Below, in pieces: positions 52,019 through 60,486 of a stretch of DNA of 64,000 bases (position 1 is the first letter of the stretch; each line of letters opens with the position of its first letter). The position numbers and the translations under genes are program-made. The DNA is from Rhodospirillaceae bacterium. Lineage in GTDB: Bacteria > Pseudomonadota > Alphaproteobacteria > Rhodospirillales > JABHCV01. The DNA lies in contig JABJHA010000004.1 in the NCBI GenBank assembly GCA_018662005.1, forward strand, positions 1 to 64,000. The letters run 5' to 3'. The notes beneath the pieces are model-generated. The model saw only the letters and a program-made list of their open reading frames with translations. It had not been told where the DNA came from and searched no databases.

Positions 52019-52938
52019 GAAAAACACATTCCCGGCTTGATAGGTTTTGCTTTAGTTGACTCATCTGCGAGACTGTAATCGGTAATTTTTATTGTGCCAT
52101 TAACCGCTTGAACGCAGATGCCGCCATCCGATGATGACGATAGTACCTGGCCTGGCTCGCCCTGCTTTTCACTAGCTGGCAGGTTCACAGAAGAGACATT
52201 TTTGATTAACACTTCAAAGTTACCTAAACGGGTTCGTGCAATAGCTACAGGTGGCGATACAGCTCTAACAAAATTGATAATTCTATCAACTGGTTGATTC
52301 CAGTCTATGTAATCATCTTTTGTCGTTCTACGGTTCATGAAAAAACCATCCGTGGGCTTCTGTGCTCGCCTGGGATAGTTTTCTGAAAGTATCCTTGGAA
52401 GTGTTTCAATGAATAATTCTTTCGTCGCCTCTGAAAGGCGAACAAGAAGATCACCAATTTTATCTTGAGATGTAATAGGCACTTCAACTTGGGAAACTAT
52501 GTCTCCAGCATCAACATCGTCAGAAATTGCGTGTAGGGTAACGCCCGTTTTAACCTCACCGTTAATCATTGCCCAGACTTGCGGAGCAAACCCCTTGTAT
52601 GATGGCAGCAAAGAATCATGGAGGTTGAAAGCGCCGATACGCGCTGTGATATAAACATTTCGTGGAATAATTTTTCTATAGTTGATAGAGAAGATTGCGT
52701 CTGGACACGCTTTCTTGATCCCTCTTTCAATCTCCTCGGAGCTATGTTCCTCAGCAATGAGGACTTGAATGCCGAGTTTTTTCGCGGCCTCTTCAACAGA
52801 AGCAAACCATACATTTTCTCCTTTATAGGGTTTGTGAGTTACCACAAAAGGAATCATTATATTTTCTTGCTGAGCAAGCCACGATAGGCATGCTTCTCCT
52901 GCATTATGAAAGGCAAATAAGACTACGGCGTGTTTCAT
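52015..52938 (-). CDS. Sugar N-formyltransferase (307 aa)
   Basis: Formyl_trans_N-fold enzyme using N10-formyl-tetrahydrofolate to formylate an amino sugar. The catalytic triad fits Asn105, His107 and Asp143 (FNLHDSLLPSYKGFAP and DDVDAGDI). The C-terminal part is not the tRNA-binding domain of methionyl-tRNA formyltransferase but a shorter tail. Unlike all neighbours it is strikingly AT-rich (20 G/C in the 60 nt at 52441-52500). It sits between the aminotransferase (7-nt gap) and the synthase (ATGA overlap), exactly where PseH/LegH acetyltransferases usually lie, so it probably replaces N-acetyl by N-formyl. Confidence 0.85.
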   Translation of the reverse strand: MKHAVVLFAFHNAGEACLSWLAQQENIMIPFVVTHKPYKGENVWFASVEEAAKKLGIQVLIAEEHSSEEIERGIKKACPDAIFSINYRKIIPRNVYITARIGAFNLHDSLLPSYKGFAPQVWAMINGEVKTGVTLHAISDDVDAGDIVSQVEVPITSQDKIGDLLVRLSEATKELFIETLPRILSENYPRRAQKPTDGFFMNRRTTKDDYIDWNQPVDRIINFVRAVSPPVAIARTRLGNFEVLIKNVSSVNLPASEKQGEPGQVLSSSSDGGICVQAVNGTIKITDYSLADESTKAKPIKPGMCFS

Positions 52939-52945
52939 GATCTGT

Positions 52946-54097
52946 TTAATTTCTATTCTTAATATTTAGTCCAGTTTTTAGAGCCTTGATGACGCTAGCA
53001 GCAGCCTCATCGGGCAGATGCGGATACAGCGGCAGCGACACAATCCGTGGTGCTATATCCGCGGTAATCGGCACGTTGGCGGAATATCCTTCGAAGGCCT
53101 GGAAAAGATGAATGGGGTGGTAGTGAATGCTGGTCTGGATGCCATCGGCTTCCATCGATTTCATAACACTGTCACGGCCCGGTCCATCTTTTGGAAGCAG
53201 GACCGGGAACACATGATAGGCGCTTTTCCCCGGATGATCACCGAACGGAGACGTCACATCGGGCACATGTTCTTGTAGCAACTTCCGATAACGGGCAATC
53301 ACTTTTTTCCGCAGAATATTTTTTTCCGGCAGCGCCTTTAGCTGCACAATGCCCAGCGATGACCTGATTTCGTCGATCCGGAAATTGAAGCCCAGCTCTG
53401 TTACGTCGTAGCCGAAGACATGGCTTTTAAACCGATCATAACTGCTTTTGGTCATGCCGTGCGACCGCATCACACGCATACGGTCGGCCACCTCGGGGTG
53501 CGGCGTTACAATCATGCCGCCTTCGCCGGTGGTCATGTTCTTGTTGCTGAAAAAGCTGAAGCACCCGGCATCACCAATCGTACCAAGTTTGCGGCCGTAC
53601 CATTCCGATACCAGCGCATGGGCGGCATCTTCGATGACCTTCAATCCATGGCGTTCTGCAATTTCCATGACCCGGTCCATGTTGCAGGCGTAGCCTCCAT
53701 AATGGACAACAATAATGGCCCTGGTTCTGGGCGTGATCTTGCGTTCAATATCGTCGGGGTCGATCGTCCAATCAGATGTCGAACAGATATCCGCGAAAAC
53801 CGGCGTCGCCCCGGCATACCGAATGGCATTGGCCGTGGCGACAAAGGTAAGGGATGGACAAATAACTTCGTCATCGGGACCAATGCCCAGTGCGACAACC
53901 GCCAAATGCAGCGCGGCGGTACAGTTTGTCACTGCGATAGCGGAGGTAGCTTCTATATCGAGGGCACCGGCGAAATCCTTTTCGAACTGTTCCGTCCTGG
54001 GACCGGCGGTCAGCCAGTTGCTGTCCAGCACCTCCATAACCGCCTGCTTTTCTTCATCGCCAAGACGAAGATCAAAATAGGGGACCTGCCAAGTCAT
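52946..54097 (-). CDS. DegT/DnrJ-family sugar aminotransferase, PseC/LegC-like (383 aa)
   Basis: PLP aminotransferase with intact Lys186 in FSFFSNKNMTTGEGG, PLP-phosphate pocket VTNCTAALHLAV and VIEDAAHALVSEWYG. The sequence pattern matches enzymes that aminate C4 of UDP-4-keto-6-deoxy-HexNAc in nonulosonic-acid pathways. Overlaps the radical SAM/SPASM stop by 4 nt and is followed by the formyltransferase after 7 nt. No PseB/LegB 4,6-dehydratase is recognised in the window, so the keto-sugar must come from a gene elsewhere. Confidence 0.85.
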   Translation of the reverse strand: MTWQVPYFDLRLGDEEKQAVMEVLDSNWLTAGPRTEQFEKDFAGALDIEATSAIAVTNCTAALHLAVVALGIGPDDEVICPSLTFVATANAIRYAGATPVFADICSTSDWTIDPDDIERKITPRTRAIIVVHYGGYACNMDRVMEIAERHGLKVIEDAAHALVSEWYGRKLGTIGDAGCFSFFSNKNMTTGEGGMIVTPHPEVADRMRVMRSHGMTKSSYDRFKSHVFGYDVTELGFNFRIDEIRSSLGIVQLKALPEKNILRKKVIARYRKLLQEHVPDVTSPFGDHPGKSAYHVFPVLLPKDGPGRDSVMKSMEADGIQTSIHYHPIHLFQAFEGYSANVPITADIAPRIVSLPLYPHLPDEAAASVIKALKTGLNIKNRN

Positions 54098-55203
54098 GCG
54101 GAAAGATTCTTTCTTTTCCAGCCGTCCGGTGTATTCAGATTGGAGACTGACGTTTCACCGTCCACATATTTTTCAGCCACCACACTTCGGGTGCCGACCA
54201 TCACGTCATCGTCAAAGGTTTCCAGCGGTAGATAACACTGCGCACAGGGTCCAAGCTTTTCGCAGCCCTGATGCGTCGTATGCCAGGTCCGAACCTGGGT
54301 CATTTTCGGGCCATGCCAGATTTCGTGAATGGTCTGCGTGTTGGCATCGCCAACGATGAAATCTCCAATTTCATCGTTAGAACACATCATGCAAAGGCCA
54401 TCTGCACCGATCACAAGGCGTTGATAAATTTGCGGGCAGGAAAAATCCGGGATCTTCGGAAGGTCCCGGGTGTCCTGATGGAAATCAATCAACGGGTTTG
54501 AACTGACCATATCGGATATGGGGGCGAAAATATTATAGAACGCTTCTGGATCGCCTTCTATGGCAGGCAATATACTTTGAACCTTAATGACGGGTTTGAC
54601 CGAACCGGCATCATCCTTGATTTTCTGGAAGGCGGTTAACTTCGCCACCATGTCATCGAACTTCGATGGGCGGCGAATATTCTCATATGTTTCATGCGTG
54701 CCGTCGATGGAAAACGTCAACCAGTCGATACCCGCATCCATCATCTCCTTGAACATCGCTTCATCGAGACGCAAGCCGTTGGTCAGGGACGAGACTTCCT
54801 TGATGCCGCGTTCCTTGGCATAGCGGGCACACTCAACGACCTGGGGATGCAGGAAGGCCTCCCCTCTGAAGCTTAGGCGAATTGAATAAACACCGCCTTC
54901 GACACACTCGTCGATCAGTCGGGTGAACAGATCAAAGTCCATGATTTTGGCGTTGACCTTTTTCTTGAATTCATCAGAAATCGTGTAACACATGGGGCAT
55001 CGCAGATTGCAGATGGAAGCCAATTCAAGATCCACGTGCAGCGGGTAGTCGGCAATTTTTTGCTGTTTTGCAAAGTCTTCCCACTGGCGACGGTTTTCCT
55101 TGTAGGCATCTTCACAGCCGCTGCCTCGTTTGGCTTCGAATGCGGCCTCGCGCTCAGCGGTTTCCAGAGTGAACTGGCCTTTATTTATTGGAGTGGTGCT
55201 CAT
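54094..55203 (-). CDS. Radical SAM/SPASM protein (369 aa)
   Basis: The radical SAM cluster is CNLRCPMC (Cys65, Cys69, Cys72). VYSIRLSFRGEAFLHPQVVE and GIKEVSSLTNGLRLDEA are the typical SAM-binding strands, and LTFSIDGTHETYENIRRP follows. A C-terminal cysteine-rich auxiliary-cluster domain (CPQIYQRLVIGADGLCMMC and GPCAQCYLP) makes it a SPASM-type enzyme. It is coupled by ATGA overlaps to a transferase gene upstream and an aminotransferase gene downstream. Relatives modify peptides or small molecules. No peptide precursor gene is visible, so a sugar, or an acceptor outside the window, is the more likely substrate. This is unusual inside a nonulosonic-acid operon. Confidence 0.85.
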   Translation of the reverse strand: MSTTPINKGQFTLETAEREAAFEAKRGSGCEDAYKENRRQWEDFAKQQKIADYPLHVDLELASICNLRCPMCYTISDEFKKKVNAKIMDFDLFTRLIDECVEGGVYSIRLSFRGEAFLHPQVVECARYAKERGIKEVSSLTNGLRLDEAMFKEMMDAGIDWLTFSIDGTHETYENIRRPSKFDDMVAKLTAFQKIKDDAGSVKPVIKVQSILPAIEGDPEAFYNIFAPISDMVSSNPLIDFHQDTRDLPKIPDFSCPQIYQRLVIGADGLCMMCSNDEIGDFIVGDANTQTIHEIWHGPKMTQVRTWHTTHQGCEKLGPCAQCYLPLETFDDDVMVGTRSVVAEKYVDGETSVSNLNTPDGWKRKNLSA

Positions 55204-56945
55204 GGTGATGCGAAAGCTCCCGTCTGTGAATCGTCTGTATAAGTTTCAATTGTATGCCGCATAACTGAGAAAAAATCCTGATCGGGCATTGCGATCATTT
55301 CGTCCAGACCGTCGAAATTGTATGTCGCCCGCCCGGCTTCTATATCTTCGATCTTTTGGATGACGTCATCGGCGGTTTCAACGATGATTTCCGGAAAGTT
55401 CCGGAAATAGTATTTTTTGAATTTTGGATCCGCGTCGAACACGAATGACTTAACGCCAAAGCAAACCGCTTCTGCCGACACCGTTGTTCCGGCGCCAAGG
55501 GCATAGGAAATTTTCAGCAGCAGGTCGTAGGCGACGACATCTTCGTAGATGACGACGTTTGCCGGTGCCTGCTCCACCTGGCGTTCGAAGCGTTGTTGTT
55601 CGACATCCCCCCGTCCGGCTTTCATTTTTACGTAAACAGTCCTGTCGGAAAAATGTTCGGCGACGCGAAACGTTTCCGCCATCAGGAAATCCGAATTCCG
55701 ATGCACGATCGGGAAATAGGCAATGTCATCGGGGCGGGTTTGGTGACGCCGGGCAAAGTATTCCGGGGTCATGCGAAAACATCCCGTGGCAACAACTTTC
55801 ATGTGGGATGGCCACATATCCCGGTAAAATTTTTCATACAAATGCCAGCCCATCACCAGGTAGATGTCGAAATCAACTTCGTTCCATTCCGAAATATAGG
55901 TGTTGGTTGGAATCCCATGCATCATCCCAATCGACGTTCCACCGACTTTGCGGAGTTCCTGATTGCGGATGATGTGATCGATCGAATAGTCATCGCGACC
56001 GAAAAAAAAGCGCGGTTGGTGGCGTTGGAAAAATGCGGCGAACATCGCCCGCTTGCCGACCAGGGTGCAGTACCGACCGAACAGCCCCGGCTCCACCGAT
56101 GAAGTCGTTTTCCAGAGCCGCCACATGTCACCAACCAACGCCGCCGACAGTTTCGCAAACCTAGCAACGTCAGTCCTTGCGTCGCCCAACACACAGCCGG
56201 AGTATTCCTGGAAATTCCGTTTGAAATTTTGCCGCGTCGCCTCAGTTCGATAGACCAACAAGGCTTCGGATGGGTCGTCGGTGAGGTTTTTCAGCAACTC
56301 GCGTTCAAACCGCAGGCTGATGATATCAACGGCGAGGTGATATTTTTGCAGGAGGGCCGGAGTTGGTCGGGTCCTCAGGGCCAACCAGCCCAGGGCCGCA
56401 ACCAGAATACCCAGTCCGTTCAGGATGTTGTACAGCGGCCGAAGCAGCCGCCCGCCGTTCCCCTTGAAGGGCGGCTCGCGATCGAAATATAGCTGATATA
56501 CTCGCCCCATCAGCGGCGGCGCGCCGACCAGTTTCCAGGTGTCGGGCTGCCGGTTTTCCTCGACCCACTTAATCAGTACCAGCACCGAGATGACGTCGGT
56601 TGTGTAATCGGTCAGGCACTTGCGCATAGCGTAACCGTATTCGGCAACGGCCGATGCCGCGTCCGGCTGAGGATAAATTTCGGCTAACCGGTCGGCGACG
56701 GTTTGAAATATGTCGTTAAAACGCCCGTCACCCGGCAGGCCTTCGATCCAAGACAGATCGGCGGAAATGGCCTTGACGTCGCGGACCAGGCCAAGCCGAA
56801 ACGCCAGCGCTGCGACCGCCCGTAACGGCCCCCGCAGGAAGCGGGTGTGCGGCAACACCCCGACAATATGGACTTCGTACCGCATCAACCCGAAGACCAG
56901 CAGCGGGATGAGCGTCGTTTCCGACAGCACCAGAAATGTTTTCAA
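55200..56945 (-). CDS. Putative surface-carbohydrate transferase, GT-B-like (581 aa)
   Basis: Large protein without a family motif I can name firmly. The second half has RFFFGRDDYSIDHIIRNQEL, VGGTSIGMMHGIPTNTYISE, MKVVATGCFRMTPEYFARR, and a nucleotide-sugar-binding-like YALGAGTTVSAEAVCFGVK, a layout similar to capsule/LIC-type transferases. A hydrophobic stretch near residues 170-190 (ILNGLGILVAALGWLALR) may be a membrane contact. I choose a TTG at 56945 (MKTFLVLSETT when initiated) because GGAG lies 9 nt upstream; no ATG fits. It is the first gene of the 13-gene operon and is divergent from the deacetylase. Confidence 0.55.
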   Translation of the reverse strand: MKTFLVLSETTLIPLLVFGLMRYEVHIVGVLPHTRFLRGPLRAVAALAFRLGLVRDVKAISADLSWIEGLPGDGRFNDIFQTVADRLAEIYPQPDAASAVAEYGYAMRKCLTDYTTDVISVLVLIKWVEENRQPDTWKLVGAPPLMGRVYQLYFDREPPFKGNGGRLLRPLYNILNGLGILVAALGWLALRTRPTPALLQKYHLAVDIISLRFERELLKNLTDDPSEALLVYRTEATRQNFKRNFQEYSGCVLGDARTDVARFAKLSAALVGDMWRLWKTTSSVEPGLFGRYCTLVGKRAMFAAFFQRHQPRFFFGRDDYSIDHIIRNQELRKVGGTSIGMMHGIPTNTYISEWNEVDFDIYLVMGWHLYEKFYRDMWPSHMKVVATGCFRMTPEYFARRHQTRPDDIAYFPIVHRNSDFLMAETFRVAEHFSDRTVYVKMKAGRGDVEQQRFERQVEQAPANVVIYEDVVAYDLLLKISYALGAGTTVSAEAVCFGVKSFVFDADPKFKKYYFRNFPEIIVETADDVIQKIEDIEAGRATYNFDGLDEMIAMPDQDFFSVMRHTIETYTDDSQTGAFASP

Positions 56946-57011
56946 CGGGGTTGTCTCCGGCCTTCGTTTGTGTGCAAATTTGTAGCGAACTTTGACAATG
57001 ATGGAACTGTT

Positions 57012-57650
57012 ATGGATTACAAAATGAAAGTCCTGGCGATCGGCGCACACGCCGATGATGTCGAACTCGGGTGTGGCGGTAGCCTGCTAAAATGGGCGCG
57101 GGAAGGCCATGAAATTTTCATTTATGTGGTAACCGAGTCAGGATATGCGAAACACGATGGAACGGTTATCCGTGCCACCGAAACCGCCCTGACGGAGGCC
57201 CGGATTTCCGCCGAACGCATCGGCGCCAATCTCGTCCAGGGCGATTTCAAGACCTTCGGACTCGAACCTGGTAATGCCCTCAACTCGGCGATCCTCGCCG
57301 TTATCGAAGACATCCACCCCGACCTGGTGGTCACCCACTGGGATGGCGATTCCCATACCGACCATCGCGCCATCGGTGTCTCCAGCCTGCACGCCTGCCG
57401 CCATGTTCCCAGCATTTTGATGTATGCCAGCAATCTTTATCATGGGACGACGGCGTTCGACGGGCGCATTTGTGTAGATATCGGCGATACCCTTGAAGAC
57501 AAACTGGATCTGCTGGCAATTTTCGAATCCGAATTCAAACGGACCGACGGGAAGTGGCGCGATCAGGTGCACCATCAAGCTGCCCTCGCCGGGCTGTCGT
57601 GGAACGTCTCGCACGCCGAAACCTTCCAGGTCGTGCGTCACCTGCTTTAG
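57012..57650 (+). CDS. PIG-L/LmbE-family deacetylase (212 aa)
   Basis: Zinc-dependent N-deacetylase. VLAIGAHADDVELGCGG provides His13, Asp16 and the catalytic Asp15 region, and HTDHRAIG provides His118. The length equals the BshB/LmbE norm. ATG at 57012 chosen; another ATG 4 codons later is possible. It diverges from the long operon and converges on the CBS-nucleotidyltransferase, with stop codons overlapping in TTAG. Likely removes an acetyl group from a GlcNAc-type sugar before or after nucleotide activation by the neighbour. This pairing recalls the GDP-GlcNAc step of legionaminic-acid synthesis, but I infer it from context only. Confidence 0.85.
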   Translation: MDYKMKVLAIGAHADDVELGCGGSLLKWAREGHEIFIYVVTESGYAKHDGTVIRATETALTEARISAERIGANLVQGDFKTFGLEPGNALNSAILAVIEDIHPDLVVTHWDGDSHTDHRAIGVSSLHACRHVPSILMYASNLYHGTTAFDGRICVDIGDTLEDKLDLLAIFESEFKRTDGKWRDQVHHQAALAGLSWNVSHAETFQVVRHLL

Positions 57651-58735
57651 TCCGGCTTATCGAAAAATTTCGGGAAATCCTCGTTCGCCTTCTTTAGGCT
57701 TTTCGGCTCGCCGATATCGAGCCAGTATTCATGGACGGGGAATCCGCCGACCCGGGCATTGGCGGCCAGCAGTTTATCGACCACATCCGTCATGTTCATG
57801 AACCGGTCTTTTGGAATGTGATCCAACACCGACGGATGCACCGCGTAAAGGCCGGTGTTGATGAATTCCGTGCGCACGGGCTTTTCCTCAATCCTAACGA
57901 TCCGGGTTCCCTCCAGCTCGGCGACGCCGTACTGGCTCTGGTCGCGTTGTTCTTTCAGCGCCACGGTGACGGCGTTGTCCTCGAAGGCGTGGAAATGCAA
58001 AAGTTCCTTCATGGCAACACCGGTCAGCAGGTCGCCGTTGATAACCAGAAAACTTTCGTCAGGGCGTTCGGGGATCAGCGACAGGGCGCCCGCCGTGCCG
58101 AGCGGTTCGCCTTCTTCGATAAAGGAAACGGCGCCATCGAATCGCGGCTCCCTGGCGATCGCCTCGCGGATCGCCTCGCCCTTATAGTTCAGCGTGATAT
58201 GGATGGTCGAGAATTCGGCCTCGAGAAGCCGGTCCATCAGAATAAACAGGATCGGTTTGTCGCCGACGGGGATCAGCGGCTTCGGGGTCGAATCGGTCAG
58301 CGGTCGCAGCCGGGTGCCCAGCCCCCCAGCCATGATCACCGCTATTCCGCCCCGTCGCCGCCCGGGCGCCTGGTTCAACAGTTTGTCGATAAGATGAACG
58401 CCGACGATGCGGTCGTCTTCATCCAGAACCGGGATCTCATAACACTGGTGATGCTCCATCAGGCGCAGCACGTCGCTCGCCGCCATTGATGCCCGCACCG
58501 TCACCGGGTCGGTGACCATGATGTCTTCCACCGGGGCCTGAAAATCGACCTTTTTCAACAAAGCATATCGGATGTCGGCATCGGTCAGGATGCCGAGAAG
58601 CCGGCGCCGGTCATCGGCGACCAGAACGATGCGTTTATGGGCTTCGGCCAGAACCTCGACCGCCTTGATGATCGGGACACCGGGCGCGACGATGATGTCG
58701 TCGGCCGATTCGGGATAGAGATCGGGATGTGTCAT
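57647..58735 (-). CDS. CBS-domain nucleotidyltransferase, PtmE-like (362 aa)
   Basis: Two CBS motifs occupy residues about 15-125 (RLLGILTDADIRYALL and VRASMAASDVLRLMEHHQ). The NTP-transferase domain follows, with AGGLGTRLRPLTDSTPKPL, FLVINGDLLTGVAMKEL and YWLDIGEPKSL. Domain order matches Campylobacter PtmE, which makes GDP-glucosamine for legionaminic acid. The CBS pair may sense adenine nucleotides. GDP specificity and sugar are not shown by the sequence. Overlaps the convergent deacetylase by 4 nt; the large transferase gene at 58748 precedes it. Confidence 0.85.
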   Translation of the reverse strand: MTHPDLYPESADDIIVAPGVPIIKAVEVLAEAHKRIVLVADDRRRLLGILTDADIRYALLKKVDFQAPVEDIMVTDPVTVRASMAASDVLRLMEHHQCYEIPVLDEDDRIVGVHLIDKLLNQAPGRRRGGIAVIMAGGLGTRLRPLTDSTPKPLIPVGDKPILFILMDRLLEAEFSTIHITLNYKGEAIREAIAREPRFDGAVSFIEEGEPLGTAGALSLIPERPDESFLVINGDLLTGVAMKELLHFHAFEDNAVTVALKEQRDQSQYGVAELEGTRIVRIEEKPVRTEFINTGLYAVHPSVLDHIPKDRFMNMTDVVDKLLAANARVGGFPVHEYWLDIGEPKSLKKANEDFPKFFDKPD

Positions 58736-58747
58736 GGCGCTAATACA

Positions 58748-60484
58748 TCATACCTTGTAGAAAGCTTTCAACCAGTCCCACCACCATGTGCGGCTGGTCA
58801 GGGCGTACTGGTCGCAAAAATCCTGGCGGGCTTGCCGGGTAAACGGATCAAGCCACCATTTTGTCACGTCACCCCATACTTCGTTGACGTGTTCGGCTGC
58901 CGGTTCCGGGCCATCAAAGAGTATCTTGGCCGATCGCAGGGCCCCGAATATGGGTTCCGCTTGCCGACACAAGGGCCAGGCGTCATCAAGCCAGAAGCCA
59001 ATCGTCGGAACGTTCGCCGCCATGGCTATATGGAGCGTCGTCATGGGGTGATCGAGAACCAACAGCCGACACCCGAGCATCGCCTCATGCAGGTCCCCTC
59101 TCTGAATATTAAGGTCGCCGACATTCCCGCGCATGAACGGTTCGTCATCGAGTGCGGAATCGGCTCTGGAATAGGGCCGGTACATAAGGGCGGCACGGGC
59201 ACTTGACTGCAACGCCTGGACAAAAGCGACTTTATCGCGGCGGTATTCAAGCCATTCTTCCGGTTCGGGCGACGAAAAAATCGCCGGTGTGCCGGGGGTC
59301 ATTCTGGTGCCGACAAGGATCAACGAGTCGTCGCGGGATGAATGCCTGTCGCGCAACTTGCTGAGAAATGGCGACGGCAGGGGCAAGGCATTGCAGCCGT
59401 GGTCTTCCTGCCGTTTCCATCCCCAGGTAATGAAAGCGTGGTGCGGATATTCGGCATGTGGCGCGGTGGCGATAATTCGTAACGTTCCGTAGGCGCCACC
59501 ATGCTGGCTCATAATAATTTTTTGGCCCCTTTCGGCGGCCATCGCGACATGGAATCTTTCCTTTGTATTGACCGCATCGGGGGCGCCTATTTGCAGGCGG
59601 CCTTTTTTGAACTTTTGCTTTGCTGCTTCTTTTTCGAATTTCTCAAAATCCTGGCGCAACGGCCGGGGCATCGCAACATCAAGCAGCCAGTTCAGGATCG
59701 CAAGGTAGCCTGCCGGGAAATAGGTTTCGGGATCGCTGTCTCGTGGCAGGATCGACTTGTCCGGCGATTCCCGACACGGCAGGGCTTTCAAAAAAGCCGA
59801 AAACAACAGTTTTTCGAAGCCAACGCCGATGACGTTCGTAAAGGGCAGCCTGTCGAGATGGGAACGCAGTATTCGGCGAACAGGAACCATCCCTGACGAC
59901 GTAATAACACGAGCCGCGTTCTTCCTTGGGAGCGGCACGGAAAGCGGGGCGTTTATGGCTTTCCAGGCTTGCGGTCGCATTTCCTGAAACACCTGCGAAA
60001 AAAACCAGGCCGAAAACTCAAGTCCACTGAACCCGCGATAAAAGAAGTCCTCATAATCAACGAAATCCCATTCAACGACCTTTTCATAGGCGGGAAAACT
60101 GAGCGCTTCATTGCCGTACCGTGAGATGAATTTCCGGGCATGGATAAATGTCCGCCAGGATTGATGAACAACGGTAATCACCCAGGGTGTTAAAATGATC
60201 CGCCAGAAGAGAGGGCCATACTGTCGGCCGTGTCTTTCGTTCAGAATTCGGGCCAGGCGCAAAATTTGATGTTCGATCAGCAGGTGGCAGCGGTCCGATG
60301 CGATAAGCTTTTCCGAGCCGTCAAACGTCGGCACGAAGGGCAAATTTTCCCAGCCGCCGTAGACGTCTTCCGCGCCGAGAAAATTCCACGGCCCCAACGG
60401 CAGGTCGTGCTCCGGATCAAAATCATTGGTAATTCTGTCGAGAACAATACGTCGCATGGGCGCTGTTGCCGTGATGTCCGACAC
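58748..60484 (-). CDS. LIC12162-family putative transferase (578 aa)
   Basis: Resembles the Leptospira-type surface-carbohydrate transferases. Segments supporting this are LPLGPWNFLGAEDVYGG, QYGPLFWRIILTPWVITVV, GQKIIMSQHGGAYGTLRII, and a GT-B-like MLGCRLLVLDHPMTTLHIA with ANVPTIGFW. No membrane helix is evident. The start is GTG (MSDITATAPM) with no in-frame ATG. It lies 2 nt from the ATP-grasp stop and 12 nt before the nucleotidyltransferase gene. Probably transfers the activated sugar of that gene pair; donor and acceptor are unknown. Confidence 0.75.
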   Translation of the reverse strand: MSDITATAPMRRIVLDRITNDFDPEHDLPLGPWNFLGAEDVYGGWENLPFVPTFDGSEKLIASDRCHLLIEHQILRLARILNERHGRQYGPLFWRIILTPWVITVVHQSWRTFIHARKFISRYGNEALSFPAYEKVVEWDFVDYEDFFYRGFSGLEFSAWFFSQVFQEMRPQAWKAINAPLSVPLPRKNAARVITSSGMVPVRRILRSHLDRLPFTNVIGVGFEKLLFSAFLKALPCRESPDKSILPRDSDPETYFPAGYLAILNWLLDVAMPRPLRQDFEKFEKEAAKQKFKKGRLQIGAPDAVNTKERFHVAMAAERGQKIIMSQHGGAYGTLRIIATAPHAEYPHHAFITWGWKRQEDHGCNALPLPSPFLSKLRDRHSSRDDSLILVGTRMTPGTPAIFSSPEPEEWLEYRRDKVAFVQALQSSARAALMYRPYSRADSALDDEPFMRGNVGDLNIQRGDLHEAMLGCRLLVLDHPMTTLHIAMAANVPTIGFWLDDAWPLCRQAEPIFGALRSAKILFDGPEPAAEHVNEVWGDVTKWWLDPFTRQARQDFCDQYALTSRTWWWDWLKAFYKV

Positions 60485-60486
60485 CC

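Noticed and set aside
52015-52938. Methionyl-tRNA formyltransferase (fmt)
   Set aside because: Only the formyl-transfer half is similar; the tRNA-binding C-terminal domain is missing and the gene sits in a sugar operon.
57731-58489. 252-codon plus-strand frame opposite the CBS-nucleotidyltransferase
   Set aside because: Antisense shadow lacking motifs; the minus-strand gene has full family signatures.
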